Shown piece after piece: positions 8,222-16,425 of a stretch of 64,000 nucleotides of DNA. The stretch's first letter is position 1. Every line of letters begins with the position of its first letter. The stretch covers positions 62,001-126,000 of the forward strand of contig NZ_FOHX01000021.1 of NCBI RefSeq assembly GCF_900111685.1, written 5' to 3'. The DNA is from Nonomuraea wenchangensis. Lineage in GTDB: Bacteria; Actinomycetota; Actinomycetes; Streptosporangiales; Streptosporangiaceae. The notes beneath the pieces are model-generated. The model saw nothing but the letters and a program-made list of their open reading frames with translations. It was not told where the DNA came from and searched no databases. Both the position numbers and the translations under genes were made by a program.

Positions 8222-8686
8222 ATGGCTCCGAACATCGCCACCGCGCGCCGGGTCGACCGGCCCGAGCTCCTCGACTTCCTGCGCCCCCGGCATCACGGCC
8301 TGCTGTCGACCACCCGCGCCGACGGCCGCCCGCAGCTCTCGCCGGTCACCTGCGGCGTGGACGCCGACGGGCGGATCGTGGTGTCCACCTATCCCGAACG
8401 CGCCAAGACCCGCAACGCCAAGCGGGACGAGCGCGTGTCCATCTGCGTGCTGTCCGACGACTGGAACGGCCCCTGGGTGCAGGTGGACGGCCACGCCGAG
8501 GTGCTCGACATGCCCGAGGCGCTGGACGGGCTGGTCGAGTACTACCGGTGCATCGCCGGCGAGCACCCCGACTGGGACGAGTACCGCGAGGCGATGCGCC
8601 GCCAGGACAAGTCGTTGATCCGCATCCACATCGACCGCTGGGGACCGATCGCCACCGGCGGTTTCCCCGCCCGCCTCGCCCAATAG
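8222..8686 (+). CDS. PPOX-class F420-dependent oxidoreductase (split-barrel fold)
   Basis: A 154-residue flavin/F420-binding split-barrel protein. Typical sequence: HHGLLSTTRADGRPQLSPV with VDADGRIVVSTYPERAKTRNAKRD, then VSICVLSDDWNGPWVQVDGHAEV. Members reduce varied substrates with F420H2 or FMN. The ATG at 8222 is used with CGAAAGG upstream; a GTG at 8180 overlapping the MauE stop is possible but less likely. It stands alone and no partner suggests its substrate. Confidence 0.88.
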   Translation: MAPNIATARRVDRPELLDFLRPRHHGLLSTTRADGRPQLSPVTCGVDADGRIVVSTYPERAKTRNAKRDERVSICVLSDDWNGPWVQVDGHAEVLDMPEALDGLVEYYRCIAGEHPDWDEYREAMRRQDKSLIRIHIDRWGPIATGGFPARLAQ

Positions 8687-8781
8687 GGAGTCGCGCGGAC
8701 CATTGGGCTCCAAGCCGATCGCAAGTATCGGGACCTATCTGTAGTGGGGTCAGGTTCTTTGCCCGATCACGGAGACCCCTC

Positions 8782-9186
8782 ATGCGTCTGCTCGCCCTGT
8801 TCGCCGCCGCCGTCGTCCTCCCCCTGGCCGGGGCCGCCGCGCCCGCCTCGGCCACACCGGCCGTCTGGAAGTGGGGGCCCGTCTACTCCGCCGACGGCAT
8901 GGCCGGCTCGTGGGGGAAGGTCTACCTCCACCAGTTCGGCTACCTCGTGGAGGGCAAGCTGGAGGACACGCGCGGCAAGGGCTGCGCGTGGGCCGTGCTG
9001 AAGGCGCAGGACTCGCGCAACGGCCGCTGGAAGTCGTACGGCTTCTACAACTGCCGGCCGGGCGTGGGCTCGTTCAAGAAGGACTACCGCAACGTGCTGC
9101 AGATCCGCATGCAGGTCTGCCGCGGCACCGCCTCCCGGCCCACCGGCGAGTGCTCCAAGTGGAAGCCCGTGCTCAAGCAGGGCTGA
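8782..9186 (+). CDS. Small secreted protein, unknown function
   Basis: A 134-residue protein with a clear Sec signal (MRLLALFAAAVVLPLAG, cleavage near ASA-TPA at residue 25). The mature part is about 110 residues, aromatic and Lys/Arg-rich (WKWGPVYS, YLVEGKLEDTRGKGCAW, NGRWKSYGFYNCRPG), with four Cys that could form two disulfides. GGAG is seven bases before the ATG. I recognise no family. It looks like a beta-sandwich extracellular protein of a type common in Streptosporangiaceae. Confidence 0.65.
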   Translation: MRLLALFAAAVVLPLAGAAAPASATPAVWKWGPVYSADGMAGSWGKVYLHQFGYLVEGKLEDTRGKGCAWAVLKAQDSRNGRWKSYGFYNCRPGVGSFKKDYRNVLQIRMQVCRGTASRPTGECSKWKPVLKQG

Positions 9187-9194
9187 CCCCCACT

Positions 9195-9725
9195 TCAGAG
9201 CCCGTAGACCGTCAGCAGGGCGAGGCCCGCGGCGAGCGCCGTGAAGGCGAGCGTACGCGGCTGCCGGGCGGCCTCGCGGCGCGCGGACACCACCAGCGTG
9301 ACGAGCACCGCCAGGGCCGCCGCCAGGTGCAGGCCGTACCAGACGGGGATGGGCAGCCGCACCAGGACGAGCTCGTCGGCGGCGCCGCGTCCGGCCACTC
9401 CGGCGACGGCGATCAGGCCGAGCACCGCCAGGGCGTACCTGACGCGGCCGAGCAGCGCCCAGACCACGGCGCCCACCGCGAACACCATCATCACCTTGGT
9501 GTGGGACTGCCGCGCGAGCAGCCCGGCGGGCTCGTCGAAGCTCATGGTCAGGATCGAGTCGTACGCGGCCGTCATCATCGTTCCGCGCAGCGGCTCGTAC
9601 GCGCCCGCGTACGGCACCATGCGCCCGCTCGGCGTGTAGAAGTACGCGAGGTAGGCGCCGGTCAGCAGGAGGAAGGCGAAGCAGTAGAGGAGCGTCTCCC
9701 CCACGAGTTGCCGAGCTCGGTCCAT
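9195..9725 (-). CDS. Cytochrome-b-like (QcrB N-terminal type) four-helix membrane protein
   Basis: A 176-residue membrane protein. Residues 10-80 read like the start of actinobacterial cytochrome b of the bc1/bcc complex: TGAYLAYFYTPS, YAGAYEPLRGT, AAYDSILTMS, GLLARQSH. The full protein would carry two His per helix for two hemes. Here only one His remains in the second helix (RQSHTKV) and one in the fourth (WYGLHLAAAL), so at most one heme seems possible. No Rieske or cytochrome c genes are near. It is a stand-alone, shortened cytochrome-b-like protein of unknown role. Confidence 0.6.
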   Translation of the reverse strand: MDRARQLVGETLLYCFAFLLLTGAYLAYFYTPSGRMVPYAGAYEPLRGTMMTAAYDSILTMSFDEPAGLLARQSHTKVMMVFAVGAVVWALLGRVRYALAVLGLIAVAGVAGRGAADELVLVRLPIPVWYGLHLAAALAVLVTLVVSARREAARQPRTLAFTALAAGLALLTVYGL

Positions 9726-9745
9726 TCCCGGAATTTGATCATACT

Positions 9746-9797
9746 CAGGGCAGCTCGGCGATCAGGGCGGCTCGGCGATTCAGGGCAGCTCGGCGAT
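9746..9797. repeat. Three tandem 17-bp copies over the 3' end of the lipoprotein gene
   Basis: CAGGGCAGCTCGGCGAT occurs at 9746-9762, with one change at 9763-9779, and again at 9781-9797, with one extra T at 9780. The gene ends inside the third copy, so the other two are downstream remnants of a tandem duplication of the last codons and the stop. Confidence 0.85.
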
Positions 9798-11042
9798 GGC
9801 GGCGCGGCTCCAGAAGCCGCCGTCGGCCGACAGCGTGCCGGCCGCCCAGGTCGTGCCCGAGCGGGCCGACCCCTCGACCTTGAAGAACTGCGAACGCTTC
9901 AGCCCGGGGATCGCCGGCAGGCGCGGCAGCGGGACCGCGGACTCGCCAGGCGCCGCCACCCGCCAGGTGTCGCGCAGGCGCGGGCTGCCGGTCACGACGA
10001 GGACGCCGCCCGCTGGGCCGGCGGCCAGACGGGGGCAGCAGTAGCCGCTGTCGCCGGGAGCGTTCTGCCTGCTCCAGCTCCTGCCGTCCCAGTGCAGGAG
10101 GATCGGCGGCGGATCGGCCGGCTCGTCGTCCACCTCGCCGTGGTTGAAGGTGTGTACGCCGATCGCCCACACGTCGTCCTCGCCCAGCACGACCAAACCG
10201 TCCAGCATGGCGCTGCCCTCGGGCGGTTTGGGCTGGGCGAAGGCGTACGTCGGGGTGGGCACCAGCCGCCAGGAACGCCCGTCCCAGCGCATGGCCGCCG
10301 GCTGGTCCAGCTCGCTCTCGGTGACGCCCGGCCCGGAGGAGCGGAAGCCGACGGCCCACAGCCCGCCGGAACCGGAGCCGCCCAGGGCCGACGCGTACGC
10401 GGGCAGCGGCACCTTCGTCCAGGACCGGCCGTCCCAGTGGGCGGCGTCCCTGCGGCCGGAGCCGTAGACGGCCCAGGCGTCGGCGGGCCCGAGCACCGCG
10501 AAGCCGGTGACGTACGGGGAGTCGATGCGCCCGGGGACCCGATGCCAGGCGGAGCCGTCCCAGCGTACGGCCGTCAGCGCCTGGACCTGGTCGTCGGCCC
10601 CGAGCTCGGGAAGCAGCAGCCAGACGTCGTCCGGGCCGGAGGCGGCGATCCTGACGTCCGCGCCCTCCGGCACCGCGGGCGCCCCGGGCGGCGGGTCGGC
10701 CCGGCGCCAGGCGGTGCCGTCGTGGTGGAGCAGCAGGAGCCGGTCACCCTCGGAGCCGGCGGCCCACGCCTCCCGGGGGCCGGCGGCGGTGACGCCGGTG
10801 AGGCGGGAGCCGGGCTGGTCGCTGACGTACGCGTAACGCCAGCCGCCGTCGGAGGCGGCCGGGGTGGCCACCGGGCCCGGCGTCGGGGCCTCTTCTGACT
10901 GCGCCGTACGCGTGGACATGGGCGACGGCGACGGCGAGCCACTCGCCCCCGGCCCATCTGCGCCCCTCACCGTGCCCCCCGCCGCGCATCCCGCCGCCAC
11001 CAGCAGGCTCGACGCGACCAGCAGCGACGCCAAGGCCCTCAT
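9780..11042 (-). CDS. Lipoprotein with propeller-like WDGRSW repeats
   Basis: A 420-residue exported lipoprotein (lipobox LLVAAGC at residues 13-19) with a Ser/Pro-rich linker. It then has repeats of about 45 residues, each containing an HWDGRSW or RWDGSAW strand and an AWAVG-like strand. This is the look of a six- to seven-bladed beta-propeller exposed outside the cell. Its start overlaps the MarR stop (TGATG), so the two are translationally coupled in an operon with the phosphatase gene. Ligand unknown. Confidence 0.8.
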   Translation of the reverse strand: MRALASLLVASSLLVAAGCAAGGTVRGADGPGASGSPSPSPMSTRTAQSEEAPTPGPVATPAASDGGWRYAYVSDQPGSRLTGVTAAGPREAWAAGSEGDRLLLLHHDGTAWRRADPPPGAPAVPEGADVRIAASGPDDVWLLLPELGADDQVQALTAVRWDGSAWHRVPGRIDSPYVTGFAVLGPADAWAVYGSGRRDAAHWDGRSWTKVPLPAYASALGGSGSGGLWAVGFRSSGPGVTESELDQPAAMRWDGRSWRLVPTPTYAFAQPKPPEGSAMLDGLVVLGEDDVWAIGVHTFNHGEVDDEPADPPPILLHWDGRSWSRQNAPGDSGYCCPRLAAGPAGGVLVVTGSPRLRDTWRVAAPGESAVPLPRLPAIPGLKRSQFFKVEGSARSGTTWAAGTLSADGGFWSRAAIAELP

Positions 11043-11584
11043 CAGGCGAGGAGGCGGGCGGCGATCTGGATCCAGTCGTCGTCCTCCTCGGGCGTCTCGT
11101 GCGCCGTGACCCGGTCGGCCGCCTCCGCGAACGCCTGCAGCCCGCGCAGCAGCGCGATCCGCCCGGCCGGCGGCATCTCGCTGAGCACCCGGGCGAGGTC
11201 GTCCCGCCGCAGTTGCTGCAACTCCTCGATGAGGGCGCGGCCGGAGGGGGTGAGGGAGAGCGTCAGCTCGCGCCGATCCTCCTCGCAGTGGGAGCGCCGG
11301 ACCAGCCCGGCCGCCTCCAGCCGGTCACAGAGGCGGCTCGCGGACGAGGGCACCGCCCCGAGCGCGGCGGCCAGGCGGCCCAGGTTGATCGTCTCGTGCT
11401 TCTCGATGGTCAGCATCGCCTGGAGCTGGATGGAGGACACCTTCGTGACGAACGCCTGACGTGAGCGGCCCCAGACCGCGACCAGGGCCGCCGCCTCCCT
11501 CTCGATGAGGCCCCATTCCGCCGGCGGCAGTTGGCCGACGAAGGGGTCGAACGCTTCAACGGGTGGAACAGGCTCGTCAATCAC
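11042..11584 (-). CDS. MarR-family transcriptional regulator
   Basis: A 180-residue winged-helix regulator. The DNA-binding part is residues about 55-130: INLGRLAAALGAVPSSASRLCDRLEAAGLVRR followed by the wing EEDRRELTLSLTPSGRAL. The start is GTG at 11584. It sits 29 bases after the PP2C phosphatase gene and overlaps the lipoprotein start by one base. Its ligand and targets are unknown; autoregulation of the operon would be usual. Confidence 0.9.
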   Translation of the reverse strand: MIDEPVPPVEAFDPFVGQLPPAEWGLIEREAAALVAVWGRSRQAFVTKVSSIQLQAMLTIEKHETINLGRLAAALGAVPSSASRLCDRLEAAGLVRRSHCEEDRRELTLSLTPSGRALIEELQQLRRDDLARVLSEMPPAGRIALLRGLQAFAEAADRVTAHETPEEDDDWIQIAARLLA

Positions 11585-11613
11585 ACGCTATCCACTCAGT
11601 GAGGTGATGCCGG

Positions 11614-12822
11614 TCATGGTCGTTCTCGCCCGGGATGCGGCCCGGATGGCTTCGGCCCCGGCTTGGGGTCCGGTGTCCAGTCGAGACATACCACGACCGC
11701 ATCATCCAGCACTTCCATGCCCCTCCGGAAGTCCAGCAGTCCCCGGATCATGGTCCGGACCGCCTCGTCGGCCGGCTGCATCCGCGTGGACTTGATCAGG
11801 GACTCCAGGGAGGAGCCGCCGAACTCCGTACCGCCCTGGGAGCGCGAGGAGTAGACGCCGTCGCTGGCCACGATCAGCCGGTCGCCGGGCTCCAGCCGCA
11901 GGTGCTGCTCGGTGTAGGCGGTGTTGCCGAACATGCCGAGCGGCAGCTGCTGCTCCAGCTCGATGTGGCGGACCTGGCTGCCGCGCATGAGCAGCAGCCG
12001 TGGCGAACCGGCGTCCACCAGCGCGACCTCGCCGGTCTCGGCGTCGAAGCTCATCAGCAGGGTGGAGACGTGGAGGTGGCCGCCGTACTGGCTGTAGATG
12101 GCCTCGTCGGCGAGGCCCGCCTGCTCCTCCAGGCCCGCGCCGGAGCGGCGGGCGTTGCGCAGCGCGGTGATGGTGAGCGTGGTGAGCATCGCGGCCTCGA
12201 CCCCGGCGCCCATGCCGTCGGTGACCGACAGGATGAGGCCGCGCGGGCCGCAGGACCAGTCGAAGTTGTCGCCGTAGACGGCGTAGGCGGGTTCGAGCTG
12301 GCCGGCCAGGTGGTAGCCGTCGCCCTGGTGGCCGACGCCGGGCAGCAGCGCCCACTGCATCTCGGCGGCGAGGGTGAGGCGGGCGGCGCGGCGTACGCGG
12401 TGGTAGCGGTCAGTGGTGCGGTAGGCGTCGCACATCATGTGGCCGAGCGCGGTGGCGATCTCCTGGAGGTCCTCGACGACCTCAGTGCCGGGCGACGTGC
12501 CGAAGCTCAGGCTGAGGACGCCGACCCGCTCGCCGCACGCGCTGACGGGCAGGTGCAGCAGGCAGCCTTCGCGCTGCGGCGTCTGCGAGGCGAACGCGCG
12601 GCCGGCGGGCGTGCCGTCGATGGCCAGACCACGTACGCCCGGCGCGTACTCTTCGAGAACGGGACGGAGCGTGACCAACGCCGGGTCGGCGAGCAGCACC
12701 TCGACGCGCTCGACGGCGAAATGCAGAGTCACCGTGTCACGCAGCGCCTCGGCCACGGCATAGGGCGGAGCGGCCTGCATCGCCTGTCGCACCGCGTGAA
12801 CGCCCTCGGAAATGCTGCCCAA
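11614..12822 (-). CDS. PP2C-type serine phosphatase (SpoIIE/RsbU family) with N-terminal GAF-like sensor
   Basis: A 402-residue regulator that would dephosphorylate an anti-anti-sigma factor. Residues about 25-165 resemble a GAF domain (RPVLEEYAPGVRGLAIDGTPAG). The phosphatase part is about 170-390, with metal motifs GDNFDW, SVTDGMGAGVEA, VDAGSPRLLL and VASDGVYSS. I chose the TTG at 12822 because GAAGAGGA lies six bases before it. A TTG at 12882 would put the start inside an operator-like palindrome. It faces an RsbT-like gene across a divergent promoter, so a partner-switching module is likely. Confidence 0.85.
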   Translation of the reverse strand: MGSISEGVHAVRQAMQAAPPYAVAEALRDTVTLHFAVERVEVLLADPALVTLRPVLEEYAPGVRGLAIDGTPAGRAFASQTPQREGCLLHLPVSACGERVGVLSLSFGTSPGTEVVEDLQEIATALGHMMCDAYRTTDRYHRVRRAARLTLAAEMQWALLPGVGHQGDGYHLAGQLEPAYAVYGDNFDWSCGPRGLILSVTDGMGAGVEAAMLTTLTITALRNARRSGAGLEEQAGLADEAIYSQYGGHLHVSTLLMSFDAETGEVALVDAGSPRLLLMRGSQVRHIELEQQLPLGMFGNTAYTEQHLRLEPGDRLIVASDGVYSSRSQGGTEFGGSSLESLIKSTRMQPADEAVRTMIRGLLDFRRGMEVLDDAVVVCLDWTPDPKPGPKPSGPHPGRERP

Positions 12823-12866
12823 CGCATGTCCTCTTCTCCAGGCGCGATTGCGCGCGCCACCGACAA

Positions 12867-12884
12867 ATTTGCACGATAGCAAAT
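12867..12884. promoter_or_regulatory. Inverted repeat in the divergent phosphatase/RsbT-like promoter
   Basis: ATTTGC (12867-12872) and GCAAAT (12879-12884) are perfect arms around a six-base centre. The site is AT-rich in a GC-rich spacer and lies 45 bases upstream of the phosphatase start. It is a good candidate operator for the divergent pair. Confidence 0.5.
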
Positions 12885-12989
12885 AACTCTGAGGTCACGT
12901 TCATCCCGACCCGAACCTCCGACCGGAGTGATGATCCTATATATTTGCCACACGACAACTAACCGGACGGCCATGGGAGAGGATCCGGG

Positions 12990-13412
12990 TTGGGTGACAG
13001 TGAGCCCGCAGAGCCCGCGGCGACCCGCTCGTTGCCCATCCGCGCCGAACGCGACCTGCTCACCGCCCGGCACGCGGTCCGCGCTGCTTCCCTGGAGGCC
13101 GGTTTCGGGCTCATCGCCCAGACCAAGCTCATCACGGCGGCCAGCGAACTCGTACGCAACTGTTATGTACACGGCGGCGGAGGCAGCCTGCTGATCGAGC
13201 ACCTGATACCGCCGCCCCGGGCCGGGCTCCGGCTGACGATCTCCGACGAGGGCCCCGGCATCCCCAACCCGGACGTCGCGCTGACCGACGGCTACACCAC
13301 GGGCCGCGGGCTCGGCCACGGGCTGGGCGGGGCGAAGCGGCTGGTGGACGAGTTCCACCTGGAGAGCGCGCCGGGCCGCGGCACGACGGTCGTCATCACC
13401 CGCTGGACGTGA
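12990..13412 (+). CDS. RsbT-like anti-sigma regulatory kinase (HATPase fold)
   Basis: A 140-residue GHKL ATP-binding protein. N box ASELVRNCYVHGGGG (residues 50-64), G1 box SDEGPGIPN (near 88), G2 box TTGRGLGHGLGGAKRLVDEF. The GLGxGL form with short length is that of RsbT-type switch kinases rather than sensor kinases. The TTG start at 12990 is six bases after GGGAGAGGA. It is divergent from a PP2C phosphatase, the expected opposing activity. No RsbR, RsbS or sigma factor gene is in the window. Confidence 0.85.
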   Translation: MGDSEPAEPAATRSLPIRAERDLLTARHAVRAASLEAGFGLIAQTKLITAASELVRNCYVHGGGGSLLIEHLIPPPRAGLRLTISDEGPGIPNPDVALTDGYTTGRGLGHGLGGAKRLVDEFHLESAPGRGTTVVITRWT

Positions 13413-13494
13413 GAATTCCTCACGCCATAGCGGATCTGCTCACCTTCGTACGCGGGCCGCGCGCATCCGGACCGCCGAGGTGCATGATCCCTCC

Positions 13495-14490
13495 ATGGCG
13501 TACGAGGCGGCAGCCGTGTCCGAGGCGGCATCGGTGCACGAGGCGGCAGCGGCCTCCGACGCGGCGGCGGTGTCGGAAATGGCGGCAGTGTCCGAGCTGG
13601 CGGCAGCGTACGAAGCGGCAGCCGTCTACGAGGTGGCGGCGGGACCGGGCCTGCCACGGACAGCGCGGCGATTCGACCTGGTCTTCGCGGGCCTGTTCCC
13701 CTGGCTCACGCCACTCGACGACGAACGCCCGGCGCTACCGCCGCACCCGCTCGCCCCCCTCCCCGACCTCGCCGCCCAGGCCGCAGACTCCCTGCTGGTA
13801 CGCCACGCCTCCCCCGAACTCAAGTCCGCCGCCCGGACACGGCTCGCAGCCGGCACGACCGCCGAGCAGGACCAACTGGAGGTGTGGGCCCGCCTCCTCG
13901 CCGACGCACTCCGCAACCGAGTGGAGTCCGAGCAAAAGGACCGCAGTTACTACCTCCTCCAGTCGCCCCTGGAAGCGATCTTCCCGCTGACCGCCCACCT
14001 CATGGGGGTCCACCTGGGCGAGCACCCATTCCCCATGCTGCTCCCCGCCCTGCCCATCGCCGCCGCCACCCACGACCTCACGGGCCCCCACGACCCGGAC
14101 GGGGCTCTGCTCAGGGGCGTACGCGCCGCAATGAACACCTGGGCCACAGCGGGAGTCACCACCCCCGCCTTCCCAGAGCCCGAAACCGAGATCAGGGCCG
14201 GGACCGAAACCGGGGCCGGGATCGGGATCGGGACCGGGACTGAGACCAGGGCCGGGGCCGGGGCCGGGATCGGGATCGGCGAACTGGTGACACTCTTCTG
14301 GCGCCACGACGACGCCTCACCCGACCGCGCCACAGCCGCCGCCCACTTCCTGCGCCAAATCCCCCGTCAAACCCTCGACATGATCATGAAAAGCCCACCC
14401 GTCCAGCTCACCCCGCTCGGCGCGTACGGCATCCGCAGGCTGCTACTAGCCCACCGCTGGACAATCAGCCCAACCACTCCCGCCCCCTGA
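13495..14490 (+). CDS. Unknown protein with Ala-rich hexapeptide repeats and a Gly-rich insert
   Basis: A 331-residue protein. Residues 2-50 are about eight hexapeptides of the form [YSH]-E/D-x-A-A-V, which would make a regular helix. Residues about 60-225 are an Ala/Leu/His-rich, mostly helical domain (FDLVFAGLFPWLTPLDDERPAL, ELKSAARTRLA). A low-complexity insert of alternating Gly with Ile/Thr/Ala follows, and then a helical end that closes with RRLLLAHRW. A GTG at 13480 is an alternative start. I recognise the central domain only as an uncharacterised actinobacterial type. No operon partner. Confidence 0.6.
   Translation: MAYEAAAVSEAASVHEAAAASDAAAVSEMAAVSELAAAYEAAAVYEVAAGPGLPRTARRFDLVFAGLFPWLTPLDDERPALPPHPLAPLPDLAAQAADSLLVRHASPELKSAARTRLAAGTTAEQDQLEVWARLLADALRNRVESEQKDRSYYLLQSPLEAIFPLTAHLMGVHLGEHPFPMLLPALPIAAATHDLTGPHDPDGALLRGVRAAMNTWATAGVTTPAFPEPETEIRAGTETGAGIGIGTGTETRAGAGAGIGIGELVTLFWRHDDASPDRATAAAHFLRQIPRQTLDMIMKSPPVQLTPLGAYGIRRLLLAHRWTISPTTPAP
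13498..13641 (+). repeat. 18-bp coding repeats (hexapeptide array)
   Basis: About eight diverged 18-bp units, each near GAGGCGGCAGCCGTGTCC, encode the N-terminal E-x-A-A-V-[SYH] array of the unknown protein. Unit length keeps the frame, so copy number could vary without breaking the gene. Confidence 0.7.
14190..14282 (+). repeat. 6-bp coding minisatellite (GGGATC/GGGACC/GGGGCC)
   Basis: A run of six-base units alternates GGGATC, GGGACC, GGGACT and GGGGCC. It encodes Gly-Ile, Gly-Thr and Gly-Ala dipeptides inside the unknown protein. It is in frame, so length change would insert or remove two residues at a time. Confidence 0.8.
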
Positions 14491-14601
14491 CCACACTCGA
14501 GCCGGACCCTCGCCCCGCCCCGCCCGCCCCCGGACCGTACGCGCTACCCCCTCACCCCGATCCTCCTCCCCTCCAAAAACCCCCGCGCCCCAGCAACCCG
14601 C

Positions 14602-16425
14602 TCACCCCTGACCAACCGCGACGAACCCCGCACCGGCCCGATAGTTGGGCGACTGATGCCGGAAGTAGGTGTTGTAGACCTCGCAGTAACGCCCGCCCTT
14701 CGCCAGCAGGGTCGCGTGATCCCCCTCCTCCACAATCCGCCCGTGATCAAGCACAATGATCCGATCGACGTGCTCGATAGTGGACAGCCGGTGCGCGATC
14801 ACGATCGACGTACGCCCCGCCAGCACCGCATCGAGCCCTTCCTGGATCTGCGCCTCGGTCAGCGGATCGACGCTCGCGGTGGCCTCGTCGAGCACCACGA
14901 TCGCCGGGTCCTGGATGAGCAGCCGGGCCAACGCGACAAGCTGCCGCTGCCCCATGGACAGCGCCCGGCCGTGCTCGCCGACGTCCGTGAGCAGCCCGTT
15001 GGGCAGGGCGTCGATCCAGTCACCGCCACCCACGGCCGCCGCCGCGCGCTGGACTTCCTCGTCGCTCGCCTCGGGCCGCGGATAGCGGATGTTGTCGGTC
15101 ACCGTGCCGCTGAACAGGAACGGCGCCTGCGGCACCGCGCCGATCTGCCGCCGGTAGGCGCCCAGCTCCAGGCTGCGGATGTCCTGCCCGTCGATGAGCA
15201 GGCTGCCTTCCTGGAACTCGTAGAAGCGGGTGATCAGTTTGCTGAGCGTCGACTTCCCCGCACCCGTGTGCCCCACCAGCGCGACCGTCTCCCCCGCCGC
15301 GATGGTGAGGTCGAAGTCGCGCAGCACGGGGCTGGCCGGGTCGTAGCCGAAGGTGACGCCGCGGAACTCGATGCGGCCCGCCGGCTTCCCGACCGGCCGC
15401 GCGTCGGTCTGCACCACGCGGGGCGGCGCGTCGATCAGCGCGAAGACCCGTTCGGACGCCGACAGCCCCTGCTGGAACTGCGACCAGAACGCCGCGATCG
15501 ACGTCAGCGGGAACCAGAAGAGCGCCACGCTCTGCAGGAACAGGTACCACTCTCCCGCCGTGAGCCCTCCCGCCAGCACCCGCGCCCCGCCGAGCTGCAC
15601 CAGCGCGACCGTGGCCAGCCCCGCCACCGTGAACAGCACGGGGAAGATGGTGGAGAAGACGAACCCCTGCCGCAGCGTCACCTGGTAGCTCTGCTGGTTG
15701 ATCGGCCGGAACTCGTCGTAGACCTGCCGCTCCTGCCGGAAGTTCTTGGCGACGGCGATGCCGCCCATGGTCTCCTGCAGGTTGGCGTTGACCCGGCTCA
15801 GCGAGCGCTGCGCCCGTCGGGTGCTGATCCTCGCCATCCGCCGGAACAGCAGCGCCAGCCCGACCACGACCGGCACCACCAGCAGCGTCATCAGCGCGAG
15901 CTGCGCGCTGCGCACGAACAGCAGCACCGTGACGAAGCCGACCATCAGCACCTGGCTGATGAGGTCCATCGTCAGGGTGGATACGGTGGCGAAGTCGTCG
16001 GTGTCGGAGGTGACCCGGCTGACGATCCGGCCGGACGGCGTCTCGTCGTAGAACGACAGGTCGCGGGCCAGCACCGCGTCGAAGGCGTCCTCGCGCAGTT
16101 GCAGCACGACGTCGCCGGTGACCTGCGCGCTGTGCTTCTGCCGGAGGTAGTTGAACACCCACGACAGCACGCCGGTGCCCAGGATCGCCGCCACGAGCGC
16201 CGGGCCGGCCGCGCCGATCGTGCCGTCGGCGATGGCGTCCACGGCGAGGCTGCCGATCGCGGGAACCGCCGCCTGGCTCGCCGACAGCAGCACGATCATG
16301 CCGGCGACCAGCAGCATCGGGCCTAGCTTGGGCCGGAAGTAGGACAGAATGCGCCGCAGCAGGTCGCGGTCGTTGTAGGTGCGGTCGTAGTCCTCGGCGT
16401 CGAGGCCATCCATGATGAACCCCAT
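14602..16425 (-). CDS. ABC exporter half-transporter, catalytic-Glu subunit
   Basis: A 607-residue TMD-NBD fusion. Six membrane helices lie in residues 30-330, then the ATPase: Walker A GHTGAGKST near 383, signature LSMGQRQ near 486, Walker B with catalytic Glu VVLDEATASVD near 509, and an H-loop AHRLST. The signature deviates from LSGGQ. The start overlaps the upstream exporter gene's stop by one base (TGATG). Together they form a heterodimeric exporter of the TM287/288 or BmrCD type, in which this subunit supplies the degenerate signature and the competent Walker B. Substrate unknown (drug, lipid or peptide). Confidence 0.93.
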   Translation of the reverse strand: MGFIMDGLDAEDYDRTYNDRDLLRRILSYFRPKLGPMLLVAGMIVLLSASQAAVPAIGSLAVDAIADGTIGAAGPALVAAILGTGVLSWVFNYLRQKHSAQVTGDVVLQLREDAFDAVLARDLSFYDETPSGRIVSRVTSDTDDFATVSTLTMDLISQVLMVGFVTVLLFVRSAQLALMTLLVVPVVVGLALLFRRMARISTRRAQRSLSRVNANLQETMGGIAVAKNFRQERQVYDEFRPINQQSYQVTLRQGFVFSTIFPVLFTVAGLATVALVQLGGARVLAGGLTAGEWYLFLQSVALFWFPLTSIAAFWSQFQQGLSASERVFALIDAPPRVVQTDARPVGKPAGRIEFRGVTFGYDPASPVLRDFDLTIAAGETVALVGHTGAGKSTLSKLITRFYEFQEGSLLIDGQDIRSLELGAYRRQIGAVPQAPFLFSGTVTDNIRYPRPEASDEEVQRAAAAVGGGDWIDALPNGLLTDVGEHGRALSMGQRQLVALARLLIQDPAIVVLDEATASVDPLTEAQIQEGLDAVLAGRTSIVIAHRLSTIEHVDRIIVLDHGRIVEEGDHATLLAKGGRYCEVYNTYFRHQSPNYRAGAGFVAVGQG

